Positions 11,101 through 19,081 of a stretch of DNA of 64,000 nucleotides are shown piece by piece (position 1 is the first letter of the stretch; each line of letters starts with the position of its first letter). The DNA lies in assembly GCA_025055285.1 (NCBI GenBank), contig JANWXM010000002.1, positions 124,239 through 188,238 of the forward strand, written 5' to 3'. Below the pieces are notes generated by a model. That model searched no databases. It saw only the letters and a program-made list of their open reading frames with translations, and was not told the DNA's origin. Origin of the DNA: Saprospiraceae bacterium. GTDB taxonomy: Bacteria > Bacteroidota > Bacteroidia > Chitinophagales > Saprospiraceae. The position numbers were made by a program, and so were the translations under genes.

Positions 11101-13507
11101 AGGCCTGAGCATAAGGCACCGCTGCCTCCCGAACGATTTGCTCCGGCAGAAAAGCTGGGCTTCGACTGACCTGTATCCGATAATGCGAGGCGTTGTCCAC
11201 AGGAGTCCATTGGAAAGAAACATTGGGCACGACTTCGCTCTGACCATCAACCGGAGCAAGAAGGGTAGGAGCTTGCGGTACACCCTCAACTACCCGAAGC
11301 GAAATGGCTTGCTCACGCACAAGAGTATCGCTTACGCCTCTCAACACAAGCGTGTATTGACCGGGTGTTTTCAGGTAATTAAGTACAATGCGAACACTAT
11401 CACCTACTGGAAAGGGATTAGACCAAGAAGAGGCGATAGCGCCAGGCGGTAGGCCTTCGAGATATAGGGCAATATTTTCTGAAAAACCTGCTACACTCAG
11501 CGTGCGCACCCAAAATACAAGTGAATCTCCCACGCATCGCTGCACTTCACTAGGGGCGTCGGCACTCAGCAGGAAGGTTGGCACAGGCGGCCGCTCAATG
11601 CGGAAATTTCGGTCAGAAATATCGAAGAAAATATTGTCTACGGCCTGAACTCGTATGCGGCAACTATCGGATACTAGGAGCGGCACCTCTATCTGGGTCT
11701 CGCCGTTGTTGGGCACGGGGCCAGCCAAGAGGTATGGATACGTCCACCCTCCATCAGTAGAGAGAAGGATGATTACTTCTGAGCAATTGACTGGTGCCGT
11801 ATGGGTGTTGGCTACCTCCCAGCGCACAGTTTGCTGAGAGCCCGCATACCATACTGTTGGCGCATTGGGCTCCAACACTGCAAATGGCCCGCTCTGGCTA
11901 GCTACAGTTATGTTCACTTCTGCAGAGGCAGTGCATCCACCGCCAGGGTAGTTGTCGCGGGCCGTTACGCGAAACCGCATTGTACGCCCCACTGCGGGGA
12001 GGCGCTCCCACGGATTTATTGCATTGTCAAGCAAAGATTCCAAAGCAGGAAAGTACCGCTCAGGCGATGCAGTAGGCTTTAAGGAGCGAAACATGGGCCC
12101 AACTGCATTGCTTGGTTGAGGCGGCATAGGAGCAGTTTGAGGATTCATCTGCTCCCAACAATAAGTAAGCGCATCGCCATTAGCATCTAGGCCCTCCGCT
12201 GTGAGAACAAAGGGAGTAGCGCGAGGAATAGTATACGTTACCTTGCCCTCAGCAGGCGTGACAGTAGGTCTATGATTGCCCAAGTCTACTTTGTGCGCGC
12301 ACCCATTACCTGGGCCCAACACAGTATACTGGTGAATTTCCTGGAGACTAATAGCGTGAAAGTAGTCGTCGCTGTGGGCTTGCACATTCGGCGGACAGAT
12401 CCCTGCATAGCCCATAATAGTAGAACCACTACCAGGCTCTACAGCAGTGAGACTATTTCGACTACAATTGTTGTTATGGGTATGGTTGGCTCCAAATTGA
12501 TGCCCCATCTCGTGCGCCACGTAATCAATATCAAAAGCATCGCCTACAGGCTCAGAGCGGCCTGTTACGCCGCGCGCTTTCGTATTATTGTTGCAAACTA
12601 CTCCCAATCCGGCTACACCACCGCTACCTGTAGCAAACACATGACCAATGTCGTAATGCTCGGGCCCGATAAGGGTATTGCACTTGTTCACATTTTGCGA
12701 AAGCATCGCCGATAAGTTGCTGTTGGAATACCCATCGGTATCGGGATTTAAAAAGATGAGCGTGTCATTGTTGGGTACTAACTCCATCGTAATGCCTAGA
12801 TCGCGCTCGTATACACCATTGACGCGATTAAGCGTAGTTATCATCGCTGCTAATGCTCGCGCCTTCGTCCCTCCGTGGAACTGGGCATACTCTCCCGTGC
12901 AGGCTAACGCCAACCGATAGCGACGCAATAAGCAATCGCCCGTTAATGCAGGAGCTGTGCCTTCGAAACGCTCAATGGGCAAAGGCGAGTCTTCCACAGC
13001 ACAAGTCCAGTTTTCTTTAGGTCGTTTTAGGTCTGATTTAAAGTAAACAATCCCATCGTTTCGATCTGAAGAAATCGGGTCAACAAAGACTGGATCGTGA
13101 CGGGCAGACAAAATCATGGCACTAAAGCCCCTGGGTGTTAGCTCACACTTGAGCGAAGCCGTTGGATCTTCCACTCCAATGCCCGTGTAGGTGCGAATAT
13201 CTGGATACTTCTCCTGTAATGCCGGTGGCATTATTGGTGATTCAACTATTCGAAAATGCTGCAAAGACCCGTCGGGCAAGGGCAACACAAGCTCTACCTC
13301 TTGACCGCGCCTAGCTTCAAAACGCAGGGGTGCTGTGGCGAGTGTTTTGCCCAAGTGAGTCATGTCCCAACAAACATACCGAAAACGCTCAGGCAAATTA
13401 CGGTCCCTTATAGGAAGGAGTGGCTCTGGACATTCTGTAAAAAATTTTTGAGAAAAAACTCCGAATGGAAACCAAATTAATAATAAAAAACAGTATAAAT
13501 TCCTCAT
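8135..13507 (-). CDS. Giant T9SS-secreted metzincin metalloprotease with SprB-like repeats
   Basis: The 1790-residue protein has a signal peptide (cleavage near residue 19) and a propeptide-like region to about 185. A reprolysin-like catalytic domain follows, with HEMGHQFGANH at residues 332-342 and the Met-turn STIMGYAG (M365). Then come Ig/PKD-like domains, a fibronectin-III-like domain (about 745-835), a proprotein-convertase P domain (about 840-995) and a cadherin/CSPG-like repeat (about 1005-1090). Four tandem pairs of SprB-type units (about 1115-1700, GG-PPY-Y cores) precede a T9SS type A sorting domain (VHLYPNPSTGNFW to the end). It is probably exported and anchored at the surface or released, and degrades protein. 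The start at 13507 gives an intact signal peptide. Confidence 0.93.
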   Translation of the reverse strand: MRNLYCFLLLIWFPFGVFSQKFFTECPEPLLPIRDRNLPERFRYVCWDMTHLGKTLATAPLRFEARRGQEVELVLPLPDGSLQHFRIVESPIMPPALQEKYPDIRTYTGIGVEDPTASLKCELTPRGFSAMILSARHDPVFVDPISSDRNDGIVYFKSDLKRPKENWTCAVEDSPLPIERFEGTAPALTGDCLLRRYRLALACTGEYAQFHGGTKARALAAMITTLNRVNGVYERDLGITMELVPNNDTLIFLNPDTDGYSNSNLSAMLSQNVNKCNTLIGPEHYDIGHVFATGSGGVAGLGVVCNNNTKARGVTGRSEPVGDAFDIDYVAHEMGHQFGANHTHNNNCSRNSLTAVEPGSGSTIMGYAGICPPNVQAHSDDYFHAISLQEIHQYTVLGPGNGCAHKVDLGNHRPTVTPAEGKVTYTIPRATPFVLTAEGLDANGDALTYCWEQMNPQTAPMPPQPSNAVGPMFRSLKPTASPERYFPALESLLDNAINPWERLPAVGRTMRFRVTARDNYPGGGCTASAEVNITVASQSGPFAVLEPNAPTVWYAGSQQTVRWEVANTHTAPVNCSEVIILLSTDGGWTYPYLLAGPVPNNGETQIEVPLLVSDSCRIRVQAVDNIFFDISDRNFRIERPPVPTFLLSADAPSEVQRCVGDSLVFWVRTLSVAGFSENIALYLEGLPPGAIASSWSNPFPVGDSVRIVLNYLKTPGQYTLVLRGVSDTLVREQAISLRVVEGVPQAPTLLAPVDGQSEVVPNVSFQWTPVDNASHYRIQVSRSPAFLPEQIVREAAVPYAQASGGFWQPGTVYYWRVRAENACGQSAYSSTGAFQIAQKQCDIVFRSEDVPVLIPSTRTSVVSASLLVTDARPLADVDVWVNIRHEWVGDLQASLIGPTGSRVLLFDRPGVPSSTTGCSKDDILVTFDDEAVQTANDFEKMCKAQSPAIEGVFRPIEALARFHSRPAFGSWRLEVRDLAEEDGGAIEGWALRCCLWDTIRKATLLRKQPLMLAAGQMAPIDSSLLQADPAGHSPESLQFTLLSLPQHGQLLHNGQVLTVGSVFTQADVDAGRIAYANNGGIAVQDAFAFDVLNVATSQWLHYEVFPIQIAQNDLIVSLEVLDSLHCHNGATARLRATVQGGKPPYRYELAPSGIIQGDEVFKNLGSGTYFVVVTDGWGFTAVSPSVEVLNPPPIIVHLSTTTDTILVEVSGGIPPYRYRLGENAYQEEPLFPDLPNGTYSVEVKDAKGCTAMAEVIVYVGPLAVLQVRTTPVSCFGSSDGTAQVTAGGGSPPYSYSLNGTDFQFSSFFSALSAGQYTAIVQDKHGAMAEQTFIVEEPPPLEINAVSVLNRIEVTASGGTGPLAYRLNGSAFQTQPVFKGVNNGEYTVTVRDAKGCTAEAVVLVDVPPFRLLHISVDGEIRCAGQTVRVFVSATGGVPPYSYSLDGALFQPDSVWEAVEAGAHVIVLRDDAGNQIASDTFYIHGPTPLTAEVTVVGPNASVSVSGGTPPYRFAWDGDSWTADSTLSRLSNGRHVVVVADANECMDTVAFEVFYVPMVALLTRTFPACAGGSDGAFEIEILGGVPPFACDGVQLSTNRCFRNQLSAGTYIVTLTDALGDTLLVTVTLDDPPALVISAAAVSNTLTANASGGTGPLEYSLDGLHFQPSPVFSNLPDGVYTVTVRDANGCTAVSAPVEIITVHTQTPGYVAQVHLYPNPSTGNFWIQMTPQAVEAWQLSLYDLCGQLVWQSSYSSEGEAPWEVRLPALPAGTYLIYGVSRQRQFFARIILTEVR
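8400..10170 (-). repeat. Eight degenerate SprB-type units encoded in tandem
   Basis: The coding sequence holds four copies of a module of about 145 residues. Each copy is a long unit with a Cys-containing opening (such as PVSCFGSSDGTAQV) and a short unit with GGTGPLAYRLNG, ending GEYTVTVRDAKGCTA. Nucleotide identity is low, so copies are ancient rather than recently duplicated. Boundaries are approximate. Confidence 0.75.
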
Positions 13508-14310
13508 AATTTTTTTTAATTTGAAAATTTATCGAATCTTGCGCTTACGGCGTAAAACTCCGCTCTTGTGGGAAATTTTCCACCCAAAATGCACAAATTA
13601 CAAGCCAGGAATGAGTGCCCTGAAAAAGCAGGAGAAGAAATGTCTCATGCTATACAACAAATGTTCAGAGGCGCACAAACCTCGGCAATAAGACCTCTTC
13701 AGCCGGTCAGGCATCGAAAGGGCTCTTTATGTCCTTCGTGTATAACATCAGGAACACATATGACTTCAAGAGTTTGTGGCATCTGATTTGTAGAGAATAG
13801 CTCATGTCTCGCACGGATTAGGTTATTCACACGGATCAGTAACCTAAAACGTATGACTATAGGTTTATAGCACACCTGTCTGTCGTCCTGTGGTTCCGCA
13901 ATACATCGGCAAGGCCTTATTTTTTCTCAACCTAATCCTATGACGAACTGCTCAATTTGTGCGTCTATTTTTTGGTAGTATGCGATTATGGTTTTGGAAC
14001 AAATACTTTTTTAGCGACATCAACTATCCACAGAAAGTACCTCAGCTCTGTAGAAAACGTAATCTCCCTTCTTCCAAATCTGGAAGATACGACCTTACCT
14101 TTGCAGGCGAATCGCCGCAACTGAGCACTAACGAACTTTAGTATTCTCCCCTACAGGTGGCGACCCAAATTTTTTGAAACGAACGCGCAATTTTCTAGCC
14201 GCGCGTCGTAACGCAAGGGTCGTTTCCTGTATTATACTTCCTTTTATGATTAGAAAGGTATATGTATGCCTTTCGATAACTGTTCTCTTAATAAAATTTA
14301 ACTAAAGGAC
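13508..14310. other. 803-bp divergent intergenic region
   Basis: This region separates the minus-strand metalloprotease from the plus-strand PLP enzyme and should hold both promoters. The 100 bp before 14311 are AT-rich. No clear TTTG/TAnnTTTG pair, RNA gene or hairpin with a T-run was found. A 72-codon frame at 13568-13786 has no recognisable features and is not called. Confidence 0.5.
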
Positions 14311-15342
14311 ATGGTTTATAGCAACATTTTAGAGACTATTGGCAAAACCCCGCTGGTTCGTCTGCACAAAACTGTTGCAGGACTTTCTGCCCAAGTGTAC
14401 GCGAAACTAGAATCGTTCAACCCGGGTTTAAGTGCAAAAGATCGCATTGCTTTGCACATCATCGAACGCGCAGAACAGTTGGGCCGACTTCGACCAGGCG
14501 GCACGGTTGTAGATGCCACTAGTGGCAACACCGGTTTTAGTCTAGCAATGGTATGCGCCATTAAAGGCTATCGGTGTGTGCTTACGGTCACAGACAAAAT
14601 CTCAAAGGACAAGCTGAACAATTTGCGCGCCATGGGTGCCGAAGTAATTTTATGCCCGAAAGATGTGCATCCTAATGACCCTAATTCGTATGTGAAACGT
14701 GCGGAACAATTAGCGCGCGAGATTCCGGGTGCCTTTTATGCCAATCAAAACTTCAACATTGACAACGCCGAAGCGCACTACTTGAGCACTGGCCCAGAAA
14801 TTTGGGAGCAAACAGGGGGAAGGGTTACCTGGCTGATTGGCAGTGCGAGTACGGGCGGCACGCTTTGCGGTGCCGGTCGCTACTTGCGGGAGCAGAATCC
14901 GAAAATAAAAATCATCGCTGTTGATGCTTACGGCTCCGTCTTGAAGAAATACCACGAAACAGGTATTTACGATGAAAGAGAAATTGCTCCCTACCAAATT
15001 GAGGGAGTAGGAAAGAATTTTATTCCAGGAAACGTAGACTTTGAGCTAATCGACCGTTTCATTAAAGTTACGGATAAGGACAGCGCCTTGTGTACGCGCA
15101 AACTGGCTAGATGTGAGGGCATTATGGCAGGTTATTCTAGCGGAGCCGTTCTACAATGCCTCTATCAGATAGAAAATCAATTAACCACTGACGACGTAGT
15201 AGTGCTGCTTTTTGCCGACCATGGAAGCAAATACATATCAAAGGTTTTTGACGACGATTGGATGCGCAAGCAGGGCTTCTTGCCTGCTGAAGGAGAGGCC
15301 ACGGTCGAAGTGAACACTGCTGCCCAGCAAGAAGTCATTTAG
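14311..15342 (+). CDS. PLP-dependent cystathionine beta-synthase-like enzyme; candidate cysteate synthase
   Basis: A fold-type II PLP enzyme of 343 residues. The Schiff-base lysine is K43 in NPGLSAKDR, the phosphate-binding motif is TSGNTG (70-75), and a Gly-rich GSASTGGTLCG loop is present. The pattern VTDKISKDKLNNLRAMGAE and the YQIEGVGKNFIP segment look more like cystathionine beta-synthase than plain cysteine synthase, but there are no C-terminal CBS domains. The next gene, 48 bases downstream, is a serine-palmitoyltransferase-like enzyme. In sulfonolipid-making Bacteroidota a CBS-like cysteate synthase (CapA) supplies L-cysteate to such an acyltransferase, which is the inferred role. The alternative is ordinary cysteine or cystathionine synthesis. 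Confidence 0.8.
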   Translation: MVYSNILETIGKTPLVRLHKTVAGLSAQVYAKLESFNPGLSAKDRIALHIIERAEQLGRLRPGGTVVDATSGNTGFSLAMVCAIKGYRCVLTVTDKISKDKLNNLRAMGAEVILCPKDVHPNDPNSYVKRAEQLAREIPGAFYANQNFNIDNAEAHYLSTGPEIWEQTGGRVTWLIGSASTGGTLCGAGRYLREQNPKIKIIAVDAYGSVLKKYHETGIYDEREIAPYQIEGVGKNFIPGNVDFELIDRFIKVTDKDSALCTRKLARCEGIMAGYSSGAVLQCLYQIENQLTTDDVVVLLFADHGSKYISKVFDDDWMRKQGFLPAEGEATVEVNTAAQQEVI

Positions 15343-15368
15343 GACGAACTGTTGTTTCTTTATCTTTG
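15338..15368 (+). promoter_or_regulatory. Bacteroidota-type promoter before the acyltransferase gene
   Basis: TTTA at 15338-15341, a 19-bp spacer and a perfect TATCTTTG at 15361-15368 fit the TTTG/TAnnTTTG consensus with one mismatch. The start codon at 15391 follows after a short leader. The gene can therefore be transcribed independently of the upstream PLP enzyme. Confidence 0.5.
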
Positions 15369-15390
15369 CGCCCTTATTTTTTAATAAATT

Positions 15391-16632
15391 ATGGACTTAT
15401 TTGCACGCATTCTCGAACAAGCTGGCCCTCTGGGCAAGTACGCCGACGTAGGCGAAGGTTACTACATGTTTCCTCAGCTAGAGGGGGAGCTGGGAAATCG
15501 AATGTACTTCCGCGGAAAGGAAGTCATTTGTTGGAGCATCAACAATTACTTAGGTTTGGCTAATCATCCTGAAGTGCGAAAAGCAGATGCTGAGAGCGCT
15601 GCTCGATGGGGTTTAGCCTACCCCATGGGTGCTCGCATGATGAGTGGCGAAACTAAACGCCATCAAGAACTGGAGACGGCGCTAGCTCATTTTGTAGGTA
15701 AGGAGGCTGGCTACTTGCTCAATTACGGCTACCAAGGCATCCTTTCGGTTATCGACGCACTATTGTCGCGCCGCGACGTAGTCGTATATGACTCAGAGAG
15801 TCACGCATGTATCGTAGACGCTGTACGCATGCACCTTGGTAAGCGCTTCGCCTTCGCACATAATGACATCAACAGCTTGCATAAAAACTTGGAACGCGCT
15901 CATAGAATCGTCCAAGAAACAGGCGGTGGAATCTTGGTCATTACTGAGGGCGTATTTGGCATGCGCGGCGACCAAGGCAAGTTGCGCGAGATCGTCGCGC
16001 TAAAAGAACACTACCCCTTCCGCTTACTCATCGACGATGCTCATGGCTTTGGAATGCTAGGTAAGACAGGAGCGGGCACAGCAGAAGAGCAAGGAGTGAC
16101 CGAGGAAGTAGATCTCTACTTTAGCACTTTTGCGAAAAGCATGGCGCTCATCGGAGCCTTCATCGCCGGCCCGAAAGACATCATCCGCTATCTGCGCTAC
16201 AACATGCGCTCGCAAATCTTCGCTAAAGCATTACCTATGCCTATAGTGGAGGGAGCTTTGAAGCGCTTTGAACTCTTGAAATCGCGCCCGGAGCTGCGCG
16301 AGCGCCTATGGCACAATGTTCGCACTCTACAAAATGGTTTGCGCGAGCGCGGTTTTGATTTGGGCGATACCAATACTTGTGTAACACCGGTATATATGCG
16401 CGGGCCACTCGAGGAAACCTCTATGCTGGTGCGAGATTTGCGGGAAAACTACGGTATCTTTTGCTCCGTGGTGATCTACCCCGTTGTGCCCAGAGACATG
16501 GTCATCCTTCGATTAATACCTACAGCAGTGCACACAGATGAAGACATTCGCCTAACGCTTGAGGCTTTCTCGGCTGTGCGTGAAAAGCTGGAAAGGGGTG
16601 CTTATCGAAATCTTATTCAGCTACCCGCCTAA
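15391..16632 (+). CDS. AONS/serine-palmitoyltransferase-family enzyme; candidate cysteate acyltransferase
   Basis: A 413-residue fold-type I PLP enzyme of the alpha-oxoamine synthase family, which joins an amino acid to an acyl thioester with loss of CO2. The PLP lysine is K249 in YFSTFAKSMALIGAF. The LIDDAHGFGMLG motif (213-224) and H138 in DSESHAC, the likely ring-stacking His, are also visible. It has the NNYLGLANHPEV opening of serine palmitoyltransferases and no extension. Products in this family include 3-ketosphinganine and 3-ketocapnine. The adjacent CBS-like gene favours cysteate as substrate (CapB-like), but serine, glycine or alanine cannot be excluded by sequence reading. A reductase partner is not seen next to it. 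Confidence 0.85.
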   Translation: MDLFARILEQAGPLGKYADVGEGYYMFPQLEGELGNRMYFRGKEVICWSINNYLGLANHPEVRKADAESAARWGLAYPMGARMMSGETKRHQELETALAHFVGKEAGYLLNYGYQGILSVIDALLSRRDVVVYDSESHACIVDAVRMHLGKRFAFAHNDINSLHKNLERAHRIVQETGGGILVITEGVFGMRGDQGKLREIVALKEHYPFRLLIDDAHGFGMLGKTGAGTAEEQGVTEEVDLYFSTFAKSMALIGAFIAGPKDIIRYLRYNMRSQIFAKALPMPIVEGALKRFELLKSRPELRERLWHNVRTLQNGLRERGFDLGDTNTCVTPVYMRGPLEETSMLVRDLRENYGIFCSVVIYPVVPRDMVILRLIPTAVHTDEDIRLTLEAFSAVREKLERGAYRNLIQLPA

Positions 16633-16922
16633 GGATAAGGCTACCCTCTCGTCGCAGGAAGCGGCGCAGAGAACACGTGAACTGTTGCTGCGGGAAACTT
16701 TTCGCTCTTCCAACAATTTGCTTTCTGTATCTGCGCAAGAGATGCTCCGATTGTTTGCCTTCTGCCTCCCTTGCCCAAAGGCGCCGAAGTCTTGTCAGAT
16801 CGCTTGGTCGGTTCCTCTAAGAAGCAGAGCCTCTCTTTAGAAACAAACTATGAGGACACAGACTTGTTGCTGTCCCTAGCTCGAGCATGAAGGCGATAGC
16901 ACTTTATGCATCATGCATTCTC

Positions 16923-18086
16923 CTACCAAAAAGTTGGCAAATATAGATTTCCGTTTAGGACGCCTCTCGAAATAACAATTCGCTGAACTTCTGAAGTTCC
17001 CTCGTAAATCTGTGTAATTTTAGCATCACGCATTAGGCGTTCGACGTGGTATTCTTTTACGTAGCCGTAACCGCCGTGAATCTGAACAGCCTCTACGGTT
17101 TGGCGCATAGCCACCTCTGAGGCAAAAAGTTTGGCCATGGCAGCGGCTTGAGCATAGTCAAGCCCTTGGTCTTTTAGCCATGCAGCTCGGTAAACCATTA
17201 GGCGAGCGGCCTCAATCTCAGTGGCCATATCGGCCAGTTTAAAAGCAATAGCTTGATGCTGAGCGATTGGTTTGCCAAAAGCCTGTCGCTGCTTGGCGTA
17301 GTCCAGAGCGAGTTCATAGGCACCGGCTGCGATACCCAACGCCTGAGCGGCGATTCCAATGCGACCGCCGTTGAGGGTATTCATGGCGAATTTAAAACCG
17401 AAGCCATCTTCACCGATGCGATTCTCCTTTGGCACTTTTACGTCGTTGTACATGATGGTGTGCGTATCAGAGGCGCGAATCCCTAGCTTGTCCTCCTTTG
17501 CTCCAATAACGACTCCTGGCCAAGAGGTTTCAACGATAAATGCATTTATGCCGTGATGCCCCTTTTCGGGATGGGTTTGAGCCATTACCAGATGCACCTG
17601 CGAGGTACCTCCGTTAGTTATCCAGTTTTTCGTACCATTCAGCAAATAATAGTCGCCCAGGTCTATGGCTGTCGTCCGTTGACTGGTGGCATCCGAGCCT
17701 GCCTCAGGCTCGGATAAGCAGAAAGCACCAATCCACTCGCCTGTGGCCAGCTTAGTTAGATACTTCCGTTTTTGCTCTTCTGTGCCATATGTTTCTAGGC
17801 CCCAGCAAACGAGTGAATTATTGACAGACATGATCACGGAACACGAGTTATCTACTTTGCTGATTTCCTCCATGGCGATGACGTAGCTAAGCGTATCCAT
17901 GCCGCCGCCACCGTATTCAGGAGAAGTCATCATGCCCAAAAAGCCTAGTTCGGCCATCCGGCGAACTTGCTCATAAGGGTAGAGCATTTTGCTATCGCGT
18001 TCAATAACGCCAGGTTTTAATTCATTCTGAGCGAACTGGCGAGCAGCCTCGCGTACTGCTTCATGTTCTTCCGTTAGGCGAAACAT
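16923..18086 (-). CDS. Acyl-CoA dehydrogenase
   Basis: An FAD-dependent short- or medium-chain acyl-CoA dehydrogenase of 387 residues, for the first oxidative step of beta-oxidation or amino-acid catabolism. Visible family motifs are GAFCLSEPEAGSDA, WITNGGTSQVHLV, the QIHGGYGYVKEY segment and YEGTSEVQRIVISR near the C-terminus, whose Glu is the catalytic base in butyryl-CoA-type enzymes. The ATG at 18086 is chosen, giving MFRLTEEHEAVREAAR; it has the ACGTATG context, while the upstream extension would need a TTG start. The Omp28-like gene ends 48 bases upstream on the same strand, with no obvious functional link. Confidence 0.94.
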   Translation of the reverse strand: MFRLTEEHEAVREAARQFAQNELKPGVIERDSKMLYPYEQVRRMAELGFLGMMTSPEYGGGGMDTLSYVIAMEEISKVDNSCSVIMSVNNSLVCWGLETYGTEEQKRKYLTKLATGEWIGAFCLSEPEAGSDATSQRTTAIDLGDYYLLNGTKNWITNGGTSQVHLVMAQTHPEKGHHGINAFIVETSWPGVVIGAKEDKLGIRASDTHTIMYNDVKVPKENRIGEDGFGFKFAMNTLNGGRIGIAAQALGIAAGAYELALDYAKQRQAFGKPIAQHQAIAFKLADMATEIEAARLMVYRAAWLKDQGLDYAQAAAMAKLFASEVAMRQTVEAVQIHGGYGYVKEYHVERLMRDAKITQIYEGTSEVQRIVISRGVLNGNLYLPTFW

Positions 18087-18134
18087 ACGTTGATGGGTGG
18101 CTTTATCGAATAGGAGCATAAGCAAAAGCGAATA

Positions 18135-18971
18135 TTATAAAATGTGTTTTTCCACAACTTGCAAGACTTCCTTATCAGGAGTGCCGCCGCGATGGATGAA
18201 GGCCACAACACTGCAGTGATGTTGTACCCAGTCGGCAGGTAGCGATAAAGAGAACGAACGTTCTACAGTTTTGTTCGCCTGGAGGGTGGGTAGAACATCT
18301 CCTGTGGCAGAGGTGAGTATGCTGCGCAGCACATGGCGATGCAAATAATTCGGCTCTGTAACCAAATTAACCTTTTGATAATCTACAATGCTATCTTGCG
18401 TAACGACTACCGTGAGCCGATGTTCGCCAACCAAATCTTGTAAAGGTGTAATATTCACCTGGACGTCCAAGCGACGCGAAGTGGCTTCATAAGTTGACTT
18501 GAGGTCAAGATCCACGAGCAAAGGTTTGGCTAACTCTTCGGCAATAATTCCCGCCCATAATTGCCGCGGCAGATAAGGCTCTGTCTCCGGCGGAACAACG
18601 CGACGATTGATAGCGGCAGCTGGGAAAAAGAACGCTGACCCAATGTAATTGGCCATTTCTGTGCCCTTGGGCGTTCGAAAATCGTATCGACTTTGTGGAT
18701 AGGGTTGGTTGTAGCCCAATGCAGCATGAATGGCAACGATAACCAGTCGATCACCGTGCTGCTGTTGCAAGGCGCTCAACGCAGCTGTGCCCTCAGGGCA
18801 ATTCGGACACCTAACGCCCGTGAGCTCTTCAACCAACACAGCGCGCTTCTGAGCGCCAGGGCTATCTTTACCTGAGCGAGCCGGCTCGATTATGACCCAA
18901 TTTTCTTCGCAGCTCGCCAACCCTAACAAAATAGCAAGAGAAGCCCACCCAAGTATTGCTTTACTCTTCAT
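18135..18971 (-). CDS. Omp28-like lipoprotein with a thioredoxin-like CxxC motif
   Basis: The 278-residue product has a lipoprotein signal (lipobox LASC, mature Cys near residue 21). A thioredoxin-like segment opens with VLVEELTGVRCPNCPEG, giving a CPNC motif, as in the Omp28-related family of Bacteroidota. The remainder is beta-rich. It is probably an outer-membrane-associated lipoprotein; a redox function is inferred only from the CxxC. The ATG at 18971 is preferred over a GTG two codons upstream. The next gene upstream on the same strand encodes a DUF6029 barrel, 110 bases away. Confidence 0.85.
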   Translation of the reverse strand: MKSKAILGWASLAILLGLASCEENWVIIEPARSGKDSPGAQKRAVLVEELTGVRCPNCPEGTAALSALQQQHGDRLVIVAIHAALGYNQPYPQSRYDFRTPKGTEMANYIGSAFFFPAAAINRRVVPPETEPYLPRQLWAGIIAEELAKPLLVDLDLKSTYEATSRRLDVQVNITPLQDLVGEHRLTVVVTQDSIVDYQKVNLVTEPNYLHRHVLRSILTSATGDVLPTLQANKTVERSFSLSLPADWVQHHCSVVAFIHRGGTPDKEVLQVVEKHIL

Positions 18972-19001
18972 AAACACCCCTATTTTTCACTTTCATACAA
19001 T

Positions 19002-19016
19002 TGAATTTCAAATTCA
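19002..19016. promoter_or_regulatory. 15-bp perfect palindrome upstream of the Omp28-like gene
   Basis: TGAATTTCAAATTCA reads as a perfect inverted repeat about 30 bases upstream of the start at 18971. It could be an operator, but AT-rich palindromes of this size are common by chance. Confidence 0.25.
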
Positions 19017-19081
19017 TTTGAAGTAGTAATGCTCAGTCGGAACGATAGGATGCAAGGAATAATTTCCTGAGGCCCAGGCGA

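Noticed and set aside
13568-13786. 72-codon plus-strand frame in the large intergenic gap
   Set aside because: It lacks a signal peptide, domain or promoter and has a composition like random translation.
15391-16632. Naming the acyltransferase 8-amino-7-oxononanoate synthase (bioF) or kbl
   Set aside because: No biotin or threonine catabolism gene is nearby, and the partner gene and N-terminal pattern fit the SPT/CapB side better.
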